A stretch of 64,000 nt of DNA. Source: Serratia inhibens. GTDB lineage: Bacteria > Pseudomonadota > Gammaproteobacteria > Enterobacterales > Enterobacteriaceae. Where the stretch lies: assembly GCF_003591175.1 (NCBI RefSeq), contig NZ_QYYG01000001.1, positions 124,001 to 188,000 of the forward strand, read 5' to 3'. The notes beneath the pieces were generated by a model. That model was not told where the DNA came from. It saw only the letters and a program-made list of their open reading frames with translations, and made no database searches. This document shows, piece after piece, positions 48,655 to 57,470 of the stretch; within the stretch, counting starts at the first letter, position 1, and every line of letters starts with the position of its first letter. The translations under genes and the position numbers were made by a program.

Positions 48655-49053
48655 TCAGGCCGCGCTTTCGTCCCAGAAACTGGCCTCGATTTTATGCCCG
48701 TCCAGGTCGCGCACAAAGCACCCGTAATAGGCTTCGCCATAGTGCGGCCGTGATCCAGGGGCTCCTTCATCTTTTGCGCCTGCCTGTAACGCCAACCGGT
48801 AAAAATCATCGACCTGCTGCTTGCTGGTGGCGAAAAAACCTACGTGCATACCGTTACCGGTCGCTGCGGGTTGGTTGTCTATCGGCACCTGCAACCAGAA
48901 CTCCGGGTAATCACGGCCATAGCCAATAGCGCCAGGATGCTCCAGCACTCGTCGGCAACCTAATGCGGAGAGCGTGCTATCGTAGAATTCGGCGGCGGCA
49001 TCGAAATGATTGGTGCCCAGGGAAACGTGGGATACGCAGGGGGTAATGTTCAT
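48655..49053 (-). CDS. VOC-family (glyoxalase/bleomycin-resistance fold) protein
   Basis: 132 residues. Two beta-alpha-beta-beta-beta modules: HVSLGTNHFDAAAEFYDSTLSALG at the start and a second with HVGFFATS and YGCFVRDLDGHKIEASFW. His and Glu residues of the usual metal site are visible (HVS, KIEAS). The specific substrate is unknown. Start at MNITPCVSHV with AAGGAG seven bases before it; two further codons are open. It occupies the place of dbpA in E. coli, between fnrS and ttcA. Confidence 0.85.
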   Translation of the reverse strand: MNITPCVSHVSLGTNHFDAAAEFYDSTLSALGCRRVLEHPGAIGYGRDYPEFWLQVPIDNQPAATGNGMHVGFFATSKQQVDDFYRLALQAGAKDEGAPGSRPHYGEAYYGCFVRDLDGHKIEASFWDESAA

Positions 49054-49163
49054 CGGCAATCTCCTTGTGACTGTATAAATGTACAGTATAGAGTAAAGAC
49101 GGCACTGTCCGATAAATTATGCTGGAATTGTGAGCAGGATCGAAAACTGTCTGCGGGCAGAAA

Positions 49164-49188
49164 CGCCGCCCGCAGAAAACGGGCGGCG
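49164..49188 (-). terminator. Hairpin after ttcA
   Basis: CGCCGCCCG (49164-49172) pairs with CGGGCGGCG (49180-49188) over a 7-nt loop, eight bases past the ttcA stop. On the minus strand only GTTTC follows, so the U-run is weak. Confidence 0.6.
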
Positions 49189-49195
49189 CAGCGGT

Positions 49196-50134
49196 TTACT
49201 TGATTTCGAGAACGTTTAAACGTTCCAGCGCCGGTGCGGCTTCATCCGCATCTTCTGGCTGCCAGCCGACCGGTTGCATCGGAATATCTTCACGATCAAA
49301 AGCCAGATCGCCACCGTCAACCACTTCACTGCCGTGGTGAATCTCTTTGAAATCAAAAAGGTTGTAATCGCTCAGGTGTGAAGGCACCACGTTTTGCATT
49401 GCGCTGAACATGGTTTCCAGGCGGCCCGGATAGCGTTTATCCCAGTCGCGCAGCATGTCGCCAATCACCTGACGTTGCAGGTTTGGCTGCGAACCGCACA
49501 GATTACACGGAATAATGGGGAATTCTTTAGCCACCGAGAAACGCTCGATGTCTTTTTCGCGGCAATAGGCCAGCGGACGGATCACCACATGCTTGCCATC
49601 GTCGCTCATCAGCTTGGGTGGCATGCCTTTCAGCTTGCCGCCATAGAACATATTGAGGAACAGCGTTTGCAGAATGTCGTCACGGTGGTGGCCGAGGGCA
49701 ATCTTGGTCGCGCCCAGCTCGGTGGCGGTGCGGTAAAGAATGCCGCGGCGCAGGCGAGAACACAGTGAGCAGGTGGTTTTGCCTTCAGGGATCTTGTCTT
49801 TGACGATGCTGTAGGTATTTTCCTCGACAATCTTGTATTCCACCCCCAGGTTTTCCAGATAAGCCGGCAGGATATGCTCGGGGAAGCCCGGCTGTTTCTG
49901 GTCGAGGTTGACCGCAACCAGCGAGAAGTTCACCGGCGCGCTTTGCTGCAGGTTGCGCAGGATTTCCAGCATGGTGTAGCTGTCTTTGCCACCGGACAGG
50001 CAGACCATGATGCGGTCGCCTTCTTCAATCATGTTGAAATCGGCGATCGCCTGGCCCACGTTGCGACGCAGGCGCTTTTGCAATTTGTTGAGGTTGTACT
50101 GCTCTTTTTGACTAACGGTTTGTTTTTCTGACAT
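49196..50134 (-). CDS. ttcA: TtcA, tRNA 2-thiocytidine(32) synthetase
   Basis: 312 residues. PP-loop ATP pyrophosphatase motif [11 protein letters not shown] near residue 45-56; cysteine pairs CSLC and CNLC hold the [4Fe-4S] cluster. It thiolates C32 of several tRNAs. Single gene. The 300 bp upstream (50135-50435) show no gene with support; an ORF there overlaps the next gene in the wrong strand. Confidence 0.96.
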   Translation of the reverse strand: MSEKQTVSQKEQYNLNKLQKRLRRNVGQAIADFNMIEEGDRIMVCLSGGKDSYTMLEILRNLQQSAPVNFSLVAVNLDQKQPGFPEHILPAYLENLGVEYKIVEENTYSIVKDKIPEGKTTCSLCSRLRRGILYRTATELGATKIALGHHRDDILQTLFLNMFYGGKLKGMPPKLMSDDGKHVVIRPLAYCREKDIERFSVAKEFPIIPCNLCGSQPNLQRQVIGDMLRDWDKRYPGRLETMFSAMQNVVPSHLSDYNLFDFKEIHHGSEVVDGGDLAFDREDIPMQPVGWQPEDADEAAPALERLNVLEIK

Positions 50135-50435
50135 TTAAATCGTGCTCGTTTTCAATGGGGGGCACTATGGGGGCATGATATTTAGACCGAGAGTTTAGCA
50201 TTCAACAGGCTATTTGGGTCAGTATTCATATCTTCCCGCTTTGCACCTTAGGCCTTGAAGGCCCTTTGTGCATATCATGCCCCATCTGGTTTGCGATAAA
50301 AATGGGTTCGCGCCAGCTGGCAGCAACCAGCAGGCAAAAGTATGTCGCGTATGGTACGGATTACGCCGCCGAATACCAGCGCGTTTTATGCATCAGCCCC
50401 AGACATGGCCCAATGAGGAGCGAAAGCCGTCTTTT

Positions 50436-51149
50436 TTACTTTGTTTGGTGCTCTTCAGCCAGATCGAAACCAATCAGTGTCTGCTCGGTTTTTACGCCCG
50501 GCATCATCTGATGCAGCCCCTCGATCAACTCTTCACCGGCATCATACAGCGCCTGTAACGGCATGGCCGGCAGGCTTTCCAGAATAAACCACATCTTGCC
50601 GGCATCTGCGTTCAGCCGGGTTCTTACCCCCTGGCGCCAGTTCCAGCGACGGCAAGTTACACCCAGATCGTCGCGCCAGACCACTTCCCCCGGTTCCGGC
50701 GATTCATGCGTAACCTCACCGTCTTTCACCGTATCAAACAGCTCGCTTCCATCGGCAACCACTAACCTGGGTTGCCCGACATAGGCTTCAACATTTTCCC
50801 CGCCAACGGGAATGGCATAGCGAATGCTGATGGCATTATAAAGATCAACAACGGGATCAATACTGGGTAGCGAGCCGTCTCGCAGAACCCGTTTGCGCAA
50901 AGCTTCCGCTGAACAAGGGGTGCGTTTGGGTTTGGCGCCGAATCGGGTAAATGCCTCTCCCCAGGCGGCAAGATGAGCCTCGGCCCAGGGCGCGTCACCC
51001 GCAGAAATCGAATGACAAGCCTGTTTCAAAGCCTGGTCGGCAATCCTCGGGTTGGTAATAGGTGCGGCTTCAACGGCAATGCTCAAGGCTCTGAAGCCGG
51101 GTGCCACGGAGGACACTTTGGGATCGATTGACGGAAGAACTGAAAACAT
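50436..51149 (-). CDS. B3/4-domain protein (PheT-editing-domain-like)
   Basis: 237 residues resembling the free-standing B3/B4 family, a domain otherwise found as the editing module of phenylalanyl-tRNA synthetase beta subunits. Seen: SIDPVVDLYNAISIRYAIPVGGEN, the family's core, and the later WNWRQGVRTRLNADAGKMWF. Free-standing members are thought to act on mischarged tRNA or small ligands; not proven. AGGA seven bases before the ATG. It is divergent from an XRE-cupin regulator with only 43 bp between the start codons. Confidence 0.8.
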   Translation of the reverse strand: MFSVLPSIDPKVSSVAPGFRALSIAVEAAPITNPRIADQALKQACHSISAGDAPWAEAHLAAWGEAFTRFGAKPKRTPCSAEALRKRVLRDGSLPSIDPVVDLYNAISIRYAIPVGGENVEAYVGQPRLVVADGSELFDTVKDGEVTHESPEPGEVVWRDDLGVTCRRWNWRQGVRTRLNADAGKMWFILESLPAMPLQALYDAGEELIEGLHQMMPGVKTEQTLIGFDLAEEHQTK

Positions 51150-51161
51150 CTGATAATCCTA

Positions 51162-51194
51162 TAATGACTAATTTATTTCATGGTAATGACTAAT
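51162..51194. promoter_or_regulatory. Candidate operator: 11-bp direct repeat between the B3/4 and XRE genes
   Basis: TAATGACTAAT occurs at 51162-51172 and at 51184-51194, start-to-start distance 22 bp, two helical turns. The second copy overlaps the XRE gene's start codon; the first lies 13 bp before the B3/4 start. The layout suits a dimeric or tetrameric repressor made by the XRE gene. Confidence 0.55.
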
Positions 51195-51795
51195 GACCAA
51201 TAAAGTCAATATATCGACCGAGCACGGCGCGGATATTCAAACCGTCAATGAAGCGGTTTCAAGCACCATCAAACAGCACCGAAAAAACAAGAAATTGACC
51301 CTTGATGAGCTGTCACGCAGGGCCGGTGTCAGCAAAGGGATGCTGGTAGAAATCGAGAAGGGTGCAGCTAACCCGAGCATTGCCATATTGTGCAAAATAG
51401 CGGCGGCGCTGGGCCTTTCTGTAGCCGATATCGTTAATGTCACCGATGCGCCCTCCGCTTACCTTATCGATAAAAAGGAAATACCTACATTATGGACGGG
51501 TGACTCAGGCGGTACAGCCCGTTTGCTGGCGGGGACGCGCGGGCCGGATATGATTGAGCTGTGGCGCTGGGAGATGTTTCCTGATGAGCTGTTTGCCTCA
51601 GCGGGCCATCCTCAAGGCACCTTCGAGCTGCTGCATGTTGAGCAGGGCGTTCTCAGCCTGAAGGTGGGGAGTACCGAGATGATTATTCCTGCGGGTTCTT
51701 CTGCCGTCGCCAGCACCGATGTGCCGCATCATTATGCCAATCGGGGTGAGGGAAAGCTGCTCTTCACCATGACCGTAGCCGAACTTCACTCCTGA
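51193..51795 (+). CDS. XRE-family regulator with C-terminal cupin
   Basis: 200 residues. N-terminal lambda-repressor-type helix-turn-helix (about 25-80, LTLDELSRRAGVSKGMLVEIEKGAANPSIAILCKIAAALGLS) and a small cupin sensing domain (about 120-195, HVEQGVLSLKVGSTEMIIPAGSS). Such proteins repress or activate a neighbouring amino-acid or amine gene, here most likely the divergent B3/4 gene and itself. No Shine-Dalgarno is visible; the start codon is inside a repeat. Confidence 0.85.
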   Translation: MTNKVNISTEHGADIQTVNEAVSSTIKQHRKNKKLTLDELSRRAGVSKGMLVEIEKGAANPSIAILCKIAAALGLSVADIVNVTDAPSAYLIDKKEIPTLWTGDSGGTARLLAGTRGPDMIELWRWEMFPDELFASAGHPQGTFELLHVEQGVLSLKVGSTEMIIPAGSSAVASTDVPHHYANRGEGKLLFTMTVAELHS

Positions 51796-51851
51796 CATAT
51801 TGCCGGTTTGCCGGGCGTTATCCCAACGGCAGAACTGTATAAGGGTTCATC

Positions 51852-52047
51852 ATGGTAGCGGGGACTATGCGAAAATTCTTGCAGGCCGGGTTATTGCTTT
51901 GTTTTACGTCGTTATCAGCCGGTGATTGAGAAGGCGCGGTTCGACGTTGCGCAATGGCAGGGAAAAGAAAGCTACGTACGCGGTGCGGTAAAAGAAGCCC
52001 AGCGGCAAAGCTGGCTGGAAGCAGGGCGCGAACCGATCGCGCCCTGA
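51852..52047 (+). pseudogene. Possible decayed small exported-protein gene
   Basis: An ATG frame at 51852 (inner ATG 51867) gives a signal-like start, MRKFLQAGLLLCFTSLSAGD, and stops at 51929. One base out of frame, an open stretch continues to a stop at 52045-52047 with coding-like sequence (RRYQPVIEKARFDVAQW ... SWLEAGREPIAP). The pair looks like one gene broken by a frameshift or short deletion. I do not recognise the protein. It could also be non-coding. Confidence 0.35.
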
Positions 52048-52055
52048 AGGGGTAT

Positions 52056-55000
52056 TTACTCGGCGGACGATTTTTCCGTCTTGCCGGCCAACATACTGAG
52101 GAAGTCGTACTTCTCTTTCAGCTCTTTCTCTGCGGCCTGGTACAGCGCACTGGCGACCTCCGGCTGCTGCGAGTTCAGGCGGCGGAAGCGCTGTTCTTTG
52201 AGCAGGGTTTCGGTCAGCTCGCTGTTTGGCGGCCGAGAATCCAGCGCCAGCGCGGGTTTACCCTGGTCGGTGCGGCGCGGATCGAAACGGTACAGCGGCC
52301 AGAAACCGGTGGCAGTCAACTGTTTCATCTGATCGTGGCTGAGCGCCAAATCGTAACCGTGCTCCTCGCACGGGCTGTAGGCGATAATCAGTGATGGGCC
52401 CGGATAGGCCTCTGCTTCCTGAATGGCCTTCACCGTCTGGTTAAGCTGTGCCCCCAGCGAAATCTGCGCCACATAGACATGGCCGTACATCATCATACTG
52501 ACGCCCAGATCCTTGCGTGCCTTTCGTTTGCCGTGCTCGCCGAACTTGGTTACCGCACCGAGCGGCGTGGCTTTCGACTGTTGCCCGCCAGTGTTGGAGT
52601 AACACTGGGTATCCAGCACCAGCATGTTGACGTTCTCGGTCAGACTGAGGACGTGATCCAAACCGCCGAAACCAATATCGTAGGCCCAGCCGTCGCCGCC
52701 AATCAGCCAGATGGATTTATCCACCAGATAATCGGCGTCGGTCGCCAGTTGGCGAGCGTCGTCACCCTCGATCTGCGCCAGCAGGCCACGCAATTCAGCG
52801 ATCTGTTTGCGGCGTGGTTCGGGCGCGACGTCCTGCATCTGCAAAGCGTTGACCAACGGCTCCGGCAGTTGCGGCGACAGGGTATTCAGCAACCGCAGCA
52901 CACGACTCCGGTGCTGATCGACCGTCAACCTGAAGCCCAGACCAAATTCGGCGTTATCTTCGAACAGCGAGTTGGCCCACGCCGGGCCGCGGCCTTCGGC
53001 GTTGGTGGTATAAGGCGTGGTCGGCAGATTACCGCCGTAAATCGATGAACATCCGGTGGCATTGGCAATCAGCAGCCGGTCGCCGTAGAGCTGGGTCAGC
53101 AGCTTGATGTACGGCGTCTCGCCGCAGCCCGAGCAGGCGCCGGAATATTCGAACAGCGGCGAGATCAACTGCGAAGTGCGGATGTCGATGCGCTCAATCT
53201 GCGCCGGGTCGATCTCCGGCAATTGCAGGAAGAAATCGTAATGCCGTTTTTCCGCATCGAGATTATCGAGCCGCGAAGCCATGTTGATCGCCTTGATGTC
53301 CGGATTCTGGCGATCTTTGGCCGGACACACCTCTACGCACAGGTTACAGCCGGTACAATCTTCCGGCGCTACCTGCAGCACATACTTCTGGCCGCGCATA
53401 TCACGCGCTTTGACATCCAGCGACTGCAAGCTGGCGGGGGCGTGCTCCATCGCCTGCGGTTGCACCACTTTGGCGCGAATGGCGGAGTGCGGGCAAGCGG
53501 CGACGCAGTGGTTGCACTGGGTGCAGAGATCCGGCTGCCAGAGCGGGATCGTCTCGGCGATATTGCGTTTCTCCCATTGGGTAGTGCCGACCGGCCAGGT
53601 TCCGTCCGGTGGGAAGGCCGAGACCGGCAGCGCATCGCCCAACCCGGCCAGCATCGCGGCGGTAACGGTTTTGACAAAGTCGGGTGCGGCATCCGAGACT
53701 ACCGGTGGGCGCAGCGGGCTGCCGGCGTCGACCGGTTGCAGCGGGATCTCAATCAATGCATCAAGCGTGGCATCCAGCGCTTGCCAGTTGCGTTCGACGA
53801 TCTCCTGGCCTTTGCTGCCGTAGCTGCGGGCGATAGCGTCCCGCAGTTGCTGCAGTGCCAAGTCGCCCGGCAGAATTTGCGTGAGTCGGAAAAACGCCAT
53901 CTGCATAACGGTATTGATGCGCGCTCCGAGTTGGCACTCGCGTGCCAGTTTTGCCGCGTTGATAATATAGAAACGAGCCTGGCGCTGTTGCAGCACCGCC
54001 TGAACTTCCTGCGGTAGCCGTGACCACGCCTCTTCGGCACCGTATGGCGTGTTAAGCAGGAAGATGCCGCCGGGCTTCAGACGCTCCGCCATCTGGTAGG
54101 TATCGATAAACTGCAGTTGATGGCAACCGACGAAGTCGGCGCGGCTGACCAGATAGGCCGAATTGATCGGCTGTTCGCTGACGCGCAGGTGAGAAACCGT
54201 CAGGCCGCCGGCCTTTTTGGAGTCGTAGACAAAATACCCTTGTGCGTACATCGGCGTGCTGTTGCCGATGATTTTGATGTTGTTCTTGGTGGCGGAGACG
54301 GAGCCGTCGCTGCCCAGGCCGTAGAACAACGCCTCCAGCGAAGCGCGCTGCGGCAGGGTTTCTTCGCTGAGCGGCAGGGAAAGGCCGGTCACATCGTCGA
54401 AAATACCGACGGTGAAGCGCGGACGCGGTCTGGCAAGTTGCAGCTCGTTGAATACCGCCAATGCACAGTCCGGCCCGAACTCCTTCGAAGACAAACCGTA
54501 ACGGCCACCGATCACCATCGGCATGTCCGCGCGTTCGCCACGGCTGAAGGCCTCGGCCAGCGCGGTCATCACATCCAGGTACAGCGGCTCCGCCAGCGCG
54601 CCAGGCTCTTTGGTGCGGTCCAGTACGGCGATTTTCCGGGCACTTTCCGGCAGCACGCTGAGCAGGTGCCGAGCGGAGAAGGGCCTGAACAACCGCACTT
54701 TCAATACGCCGACCTTTTCGCCACGCGTCAACAGGGTGTCAATCGCCTCTTCGCAGGTGCCGATCGCGGAACCCATCAGGATCACTACACGCTCGGCCTG
54801 CGGGTGGCCGTAATATTCAAAGGGTTGATATGCCCGCCCGGTGATCTGCGCAAATTTATCCATTGCATCAATCACATGCTGGCAGGCGCTGTCGTACCAG
54901 GGATTAGTGGCTTCACGCGACTGGAAATAGGTATCCGGATTAGCGGAAGTGCCGCGCACCACCGGGTGATCCGGCGACAGCGCACGGCTGCGGTGGGCGT

Positions 55001-55589
55001 CAATCGCCTCCTGCGGCAGCATCTTGCGCAGGGCGTCGTCGTCCAGCGGCACGATTTTATTGATTTCGTGCGAGGTGCGGAAACCATCAAAAAAATGAAT
55101 AAACGGCAGGCGACTGTTGAGGGACGCCGTTTGGGAAATCAGCGCAAAGTCTTGCGCTTCCTGGACGCTACTGGCGCACAGCATGGCGCAACCGGTCTGA
55201 CGTACGGCCATTACGTCGGAATGATCGCCGAAGATCGACAGCGCATGGGTCGCCACGGTGCGTGCGGCGACGTGCAATACAAACGGCGTCAATTCACCGG
55301 CCAGTTTGTACAGTGTCGGGATCATCAGCAGCAGGCCCTGCGATGAGGTGAATGAGGTCGACAGCGCGCCGGTTTGCAGCGCACCGTGCACCGTGGCGAT
55401 GGCTCCGCCTTCCGACTGCATTTCCATCACGCGCGGCACGTCTCCCCAGATGTTTGGACGACCGTCGCCGGACCAGGCATCCGCCTGTTCCGCCATGGTT
55501 GAACTGGGGGTGATCGGGTAGATGGCAATCACTTCGCTGGTGCGATAGGCGACGGAAGCGACTGCATTATTACCATCTGTAGTAATCAT
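52056..55589 (-). CDS. nifJ: Pyruvate:ferredoxin (flavodoxin) oxidoreductase
   Basis: 1177-residue single-chain enzyme (E. coli YdbK 1174) that converts pyruvate and CoA to acetyl-CoA, CO2 and reduced ferredoxin or flavodoxin. Order: domain I with YPITPSSTMAE, domain II, an EKR-type region, two [4Fe-4S] ferredoxin motifs (CTQCNHCVAACP and CTGCNLCVEVCP), another cysteine set in SGACSGCGETPY, and the thiamine-diphosphate site GDGWAYDIGFGGLDHV with C-terminal Cys. Single gene, no nif genes nearby, so anaerobic or redox-stress metabolism rather than nitrogen fixation is likely. Confidence 0.97.
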   Translation of the reverse strand: MITTDGNNAVASVAYRTSEVIAIYPITPSSTMAEQADAWSGDGRPNIWGDVPRVMEMQSEGGAIATVHGALQTGALSTSFTSSQGLLLMIPTLYKLAGELTPFVLHVAARTVATHALSIFGDHSDVMAVRQTGCAMLCASSVQEAQDFALISQTASLNSRLPFIHFFDGFRTSHEINKIVPLDDDALRKMLPQEAIDAHRSRALSPDHPVVRGTSANPDTYFQSREATNPWYDSACQHVIDAMDKFAQITGRAYQPFEYYGHPQAERVVILMGSAIGTCEEAIDTLLTRGEKVGVLKVRLFRPFSARHLLSVLPESARKIAVLDRTKEPGALAEPLYLDVMTALAEAFSRGERADMPMVIGGRYGLSSKEFGPDCALAVFNELQLARPRPRFTVGIFDDVTGLSLPLSEETLPQRASLEALFYGLGSDGSVSATKNNIKIIGNSTPMYAQGYFVYDSKKAGGLTVSHLRVSEQPINSAYLVSRADFVGCHQLQFIDTYQMAERLKPGGIFLLNTPYGAEEAWSRLPQEVQAVLQQRQARFYIINAAKLARECQLGARINTVMQMAFFRLTQILPGDLALQQLRDAIARSYGSKGQEIVERNWQALDATLDALIEIPLQPVDAGSPLRPPVVSDAAPDFVKTVTAAMLAGLGDALPVSAFPPDGTWPVGTTQWEKRNIAETIPLWQPDLCTQCNHCVAACPHSAIRAKVVQPQAMEHAPASLQSLDVKARDMRGQKYVLQVAPEDCTGCNLCVEVCPAKDRQNPDIKAINMASRLDNLDAEKRHYDFFLQLPEIDPAQIERIDIRTSQLISPLFEYSGACSGCGETPYIKLLTQLYGDRLLIANATGCSSIYGGNLPTTPYTTNAEGRGPAWANSLFEDNAEFGLGFRLTVDQHRSRVLRLLNTLSPQLPEPLVNALQMQDVAPEPRRKQIAELRGLLAQIEGDDARQLATDADYLVDKSIWLIGGDGWAYDIGFGGLDHVLSLTENVNMLVLDTQCYSNTGGQQSKATPLGAVTKFGEHGKRKARKDLGVSMMMYGHVYVAQISLGAQLNQTVKAIQEAEAYPGPSLIIAYSPCEEHGYDLALSHDQMKQLTATGFWPLYRFDPRRTDQGKPALALDSRPPNSELTETLLKEQRFRRLNSQQPEVASALYQAAEKELKEKYDFLSMLAGKTEKSSAE

Positions 55590-55806
55590 CGACTTTACCT
55601 TTCATTGCTCAAAAAGCCGCAAAAGTTGCCTCTTGCAGTAATTAACAAAGTCTAGCAGAGGGATATATTGGCCCTTTATCGCGTTTGTGTGGCGGGCGAA
55701 AAATCGGCAGGAAGCACGCGCAGGTAATATCTTCGATAAAAATCGTTTTAAAACGGAGAATTAATCGGGTGGTTTAACGACAATTTATTCACGACGCGCC
55801 ATACTG

Positions 55807-55820
55807 GTGAACATGTTCAC
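55807..55820. promoter_or_regulatory. Perfect 14-bp palindrome before the SMR gene
   Basis: GTGAACATGTTCAC is a perfect palindrome ending 17 bp before the start codon of the SMR gene. Symmetry and length suit a TetR-type operator; no TetR gene lies within the window next to it. It could block transcription or the ribosome binding site. Confidence 0.5.
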
Positions 55821-55837
55821 TTACAGAAGAAAAGACG

Positions 55838-56170
55838 ATGAGCGGATTTATCTATTTGACCATGGCGATTGTTGCTGAAGTGATCGCCACCACCATGCTG
55901 AAAGCCTCCGAAGGTTTTACCCGATTGTGGCCGTCGCTGGCGGTTATCGTGGGCTACGCCGTGGCTTTCTGGGGGCTGTCGATGGTGGTGAAAACCATGC
56001 CGCTGGGGATTGTTTATGCTATTTGGTCGGGTATGGGCATTGTTCTGGTGTCGATAGCTGCCGTATTTGTCTATCAGCAAAAGCTGGATCTACCGGCGGT
56101 GATCGGCATGGGATTAATTATTGCCGGCGTACTGGTGATTAATTTACTGTCGAAAACGGCGGCTCATTGA
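55838..56170 (+). CDS. emrE: Small multidrug resistance efflux protein (EmrE-like)
   Basis: 110 residues with four membrane helices. The proton- and drug-binding glutamate is Glu14 in IVAEVIATTMLK; GVVYAIWSG-type helix-3 sequence appears as GIVYAIWSGMGIVL. Works as an antiparallel dimer that exchanges cationic compounds for protons. A Serratia relative has been described as SsmE; I keep the E. coli name as the family name. Divergent from nifJ, with a palindrome in the promoter region. Confidence 0.93.
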   Translation: MSGFIYLTMAIVAEVIATTMLKASEGFTRLWPSLAVIVGYAVAFWGLSMVVKTMPLGIVYAIWSGMGIVLVSIAAVFVYQQKLDLPAVIGMGLIIAGVLVINLLSKTAAH

Positions 56171-56716
56171 TTGTTATTTTAATGTGAAAATAGCCGGCGT
56201 GACATTCAGTGACGCTGGCTGAATAATTCAGGAGTAAATAACGGAAAATAAGGGATTAACCCCCTGATCATTTCAGTTTGGGCCAATGAAGCTGCAACCT
56301 GAATGTCACGAATGTATTAATCCGTAACCGCAAAGTTCGCAATATCTCCCACGCCGATAGCCAAGAGTTGCGCAGCCGCCCAAGGCCACCGACACGACTT
56401 CACTCGCTGGTAAAATTCGAATGTGGTGACCGCTGCCCCTCGCGATTGAAACTCCTTTGTCTGCAAGCCGTGTTACGTCGCCGACCTTTGACACCCGATG
56501 GGTATCAGAGGGAAAGAAATCCTGTAACGATAATAATGTCGATTCTGTTCAAATAAACGCCAAATAATTGCAGGAATATATTTCCATAATTAATTTATCA
56601 GGCTAAATTAAACGGGTTTGCATCAAAGATAACTGAACGTGTCCGCATTAAAGTGACGCGAGTTATCAGCAATGGCGATTTTACACAGCGCAGTTCCGGG
56701 TTCAGGAGTGAAAATA
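56171..56716. other. Intergenic region without a supported gene
   Basis: Right after emrE, 56190-56218 can form an imperfect hairpin (AGCCGGCGT with ACGCTGGCT), a possible terminator. A 62-codon minus-strand ORF at 56306-56494 has a GTG start, no ribosome binding site and no family that I recognise. The stretch 56500-56716 is AT-rich and holds the ydbJ promoter, with TTGCAT at about 56618. Confidence 0.4.
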
Positions 56717-56977
56717 ATGCAAAAATCAACGTGGCTGCTTGCCGGCGCCGTACTGCTTTTGGCCGCATGCAGCAGCAAGAATGAAGAACCAGTTCAGCAG
56801 GGCAATAGTGCAAGAATCAATACGTTACAGACCAGCGCCAATTGCGCCAGCGTGGGTGGCGTCACTACCGTGGCTCATAATTTAAACGGCGAGGCGGTAA
56901 GAATGTGCCAGATGCCGAACGGCAAGCAGTGTGAAGAGTGGACTCTGGGGCAAGGAGCTTGCTCAACCGCCGGTTAA
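56717..56977 (+). CDS. ydbJ: YdbJ, DUF333 lipoprotein
   Basis: 86 residues. Lipoprotein signal with lipobox LAAC at about residue 17, then a DUF333 domain: NCASVGGVTTV ... EAVRMCQMPNGKQCEEWTLGQGAC, with four cysteines. Position next to hslJ and ldhA is as in E. coli, where ydbJ flanks ydbK. Start at MQKSTWLLAG; 15 open codons upstream are unlikely. Function unknown. Confidence 0.9.
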   Translation: MQKSTWLLAGAVLLLAACSSKNEEPVQQGNSARINTLQTSANCASVGGVTTVAHNLNGEAVRMCQMPNGKQCEEWTLGQGACSTAG

Positions 56978-57021
56978 GGCGAAAGAAGACCAGGCCGCTT
57001 TAGCAGCCTGGTAAACAGGGA

Positions 57022-57450
57022 TCACTGCACCCAGTCTCGCAGGGTATATACCAGGATATGGTCGCCACCGCTCAGCGTGAGTTGCTGAGCGTTAAGGCTG
57101 ACTTTTGCGCCTTTTCCCAGCACTGCGCCGATCGTTTGATCCCACTGATTGCGTTGCTCATCGGTACACAGCTTGCGCGTTGAGGCCAGGTTTTGCACCG
57201 TCAGCACGCCGTTTTGCAACTGGCCGCTGCCGAAGAAACGGTTACACATCGCGCCGGAAACATGCATTTTTTCACCGAACTCAATACTTGGGGCGCTACC
57301 GGGCTGTGGCTTCACCGCAACGCCGTCCACGCTTTGCAGCACGAAATTGTGATGTAACAGGTCGCTTTCCGTAACGGTTTTACTGTTCTGGTTCATTCCA
57401 CACCCCGCTAATAACAGCGCCGCTAACGCCGCCGACAGACACTTTTTCAT
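57022..57450 (-). CDS. hslJ: HslJ, heat-inducible META-domain lipoprotein
   Basis: 142 residues (E. coli 140). Lipobox LAGC near residue 18; META domain with SVDGVAV, MHVSGAMCNRFFGSG and CTDEQRNQWDQTIGAVL. Outer-membrane lipoprotein linked to heat shock and novobiocin resistance in E. coli. Lies 20 bp after ldhA on the same strand and may share its transcript. Confidence 0.95.
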   Translation of the reverse strand: MKKCLSAALAALLLAGCGMNQNSKTVTESDLLHHNFVLQSVDGVAVKPQPGSAPSIEFGEKMHVSGAMCNRFFGSGQLQNGVLTVQNLASTRKLCTDEQRNQWDQTIGAVLGKGAKVSLNAQQLTLSGGDHILVYTLRDWVQ

Positions 57451-57470
57451 GCGTTTTCCTCACTGAAAAT

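Noticed and set aside
50268-50558. 96-codon plus-strand ORF upstream of ttcA
   Set aside because: Its 3' third is antisense to the B3/4 gene, no ribosome binding site is visible and the translation is not protein-like.
54117-55346. 409-codon plus-strand ORF
   Set aside because: Antisense to nifJ, with histidine/glutamine/arginine-rich sequence typical of reverse-strand shadows of GC-rich genes.
55590-55837. MicC small RNA beside nifJ
   Set aside because: E. coli carries micC next to ydbK, but this interval has neither its 5' seed nor a terminator hairpin, and ompN is absent.
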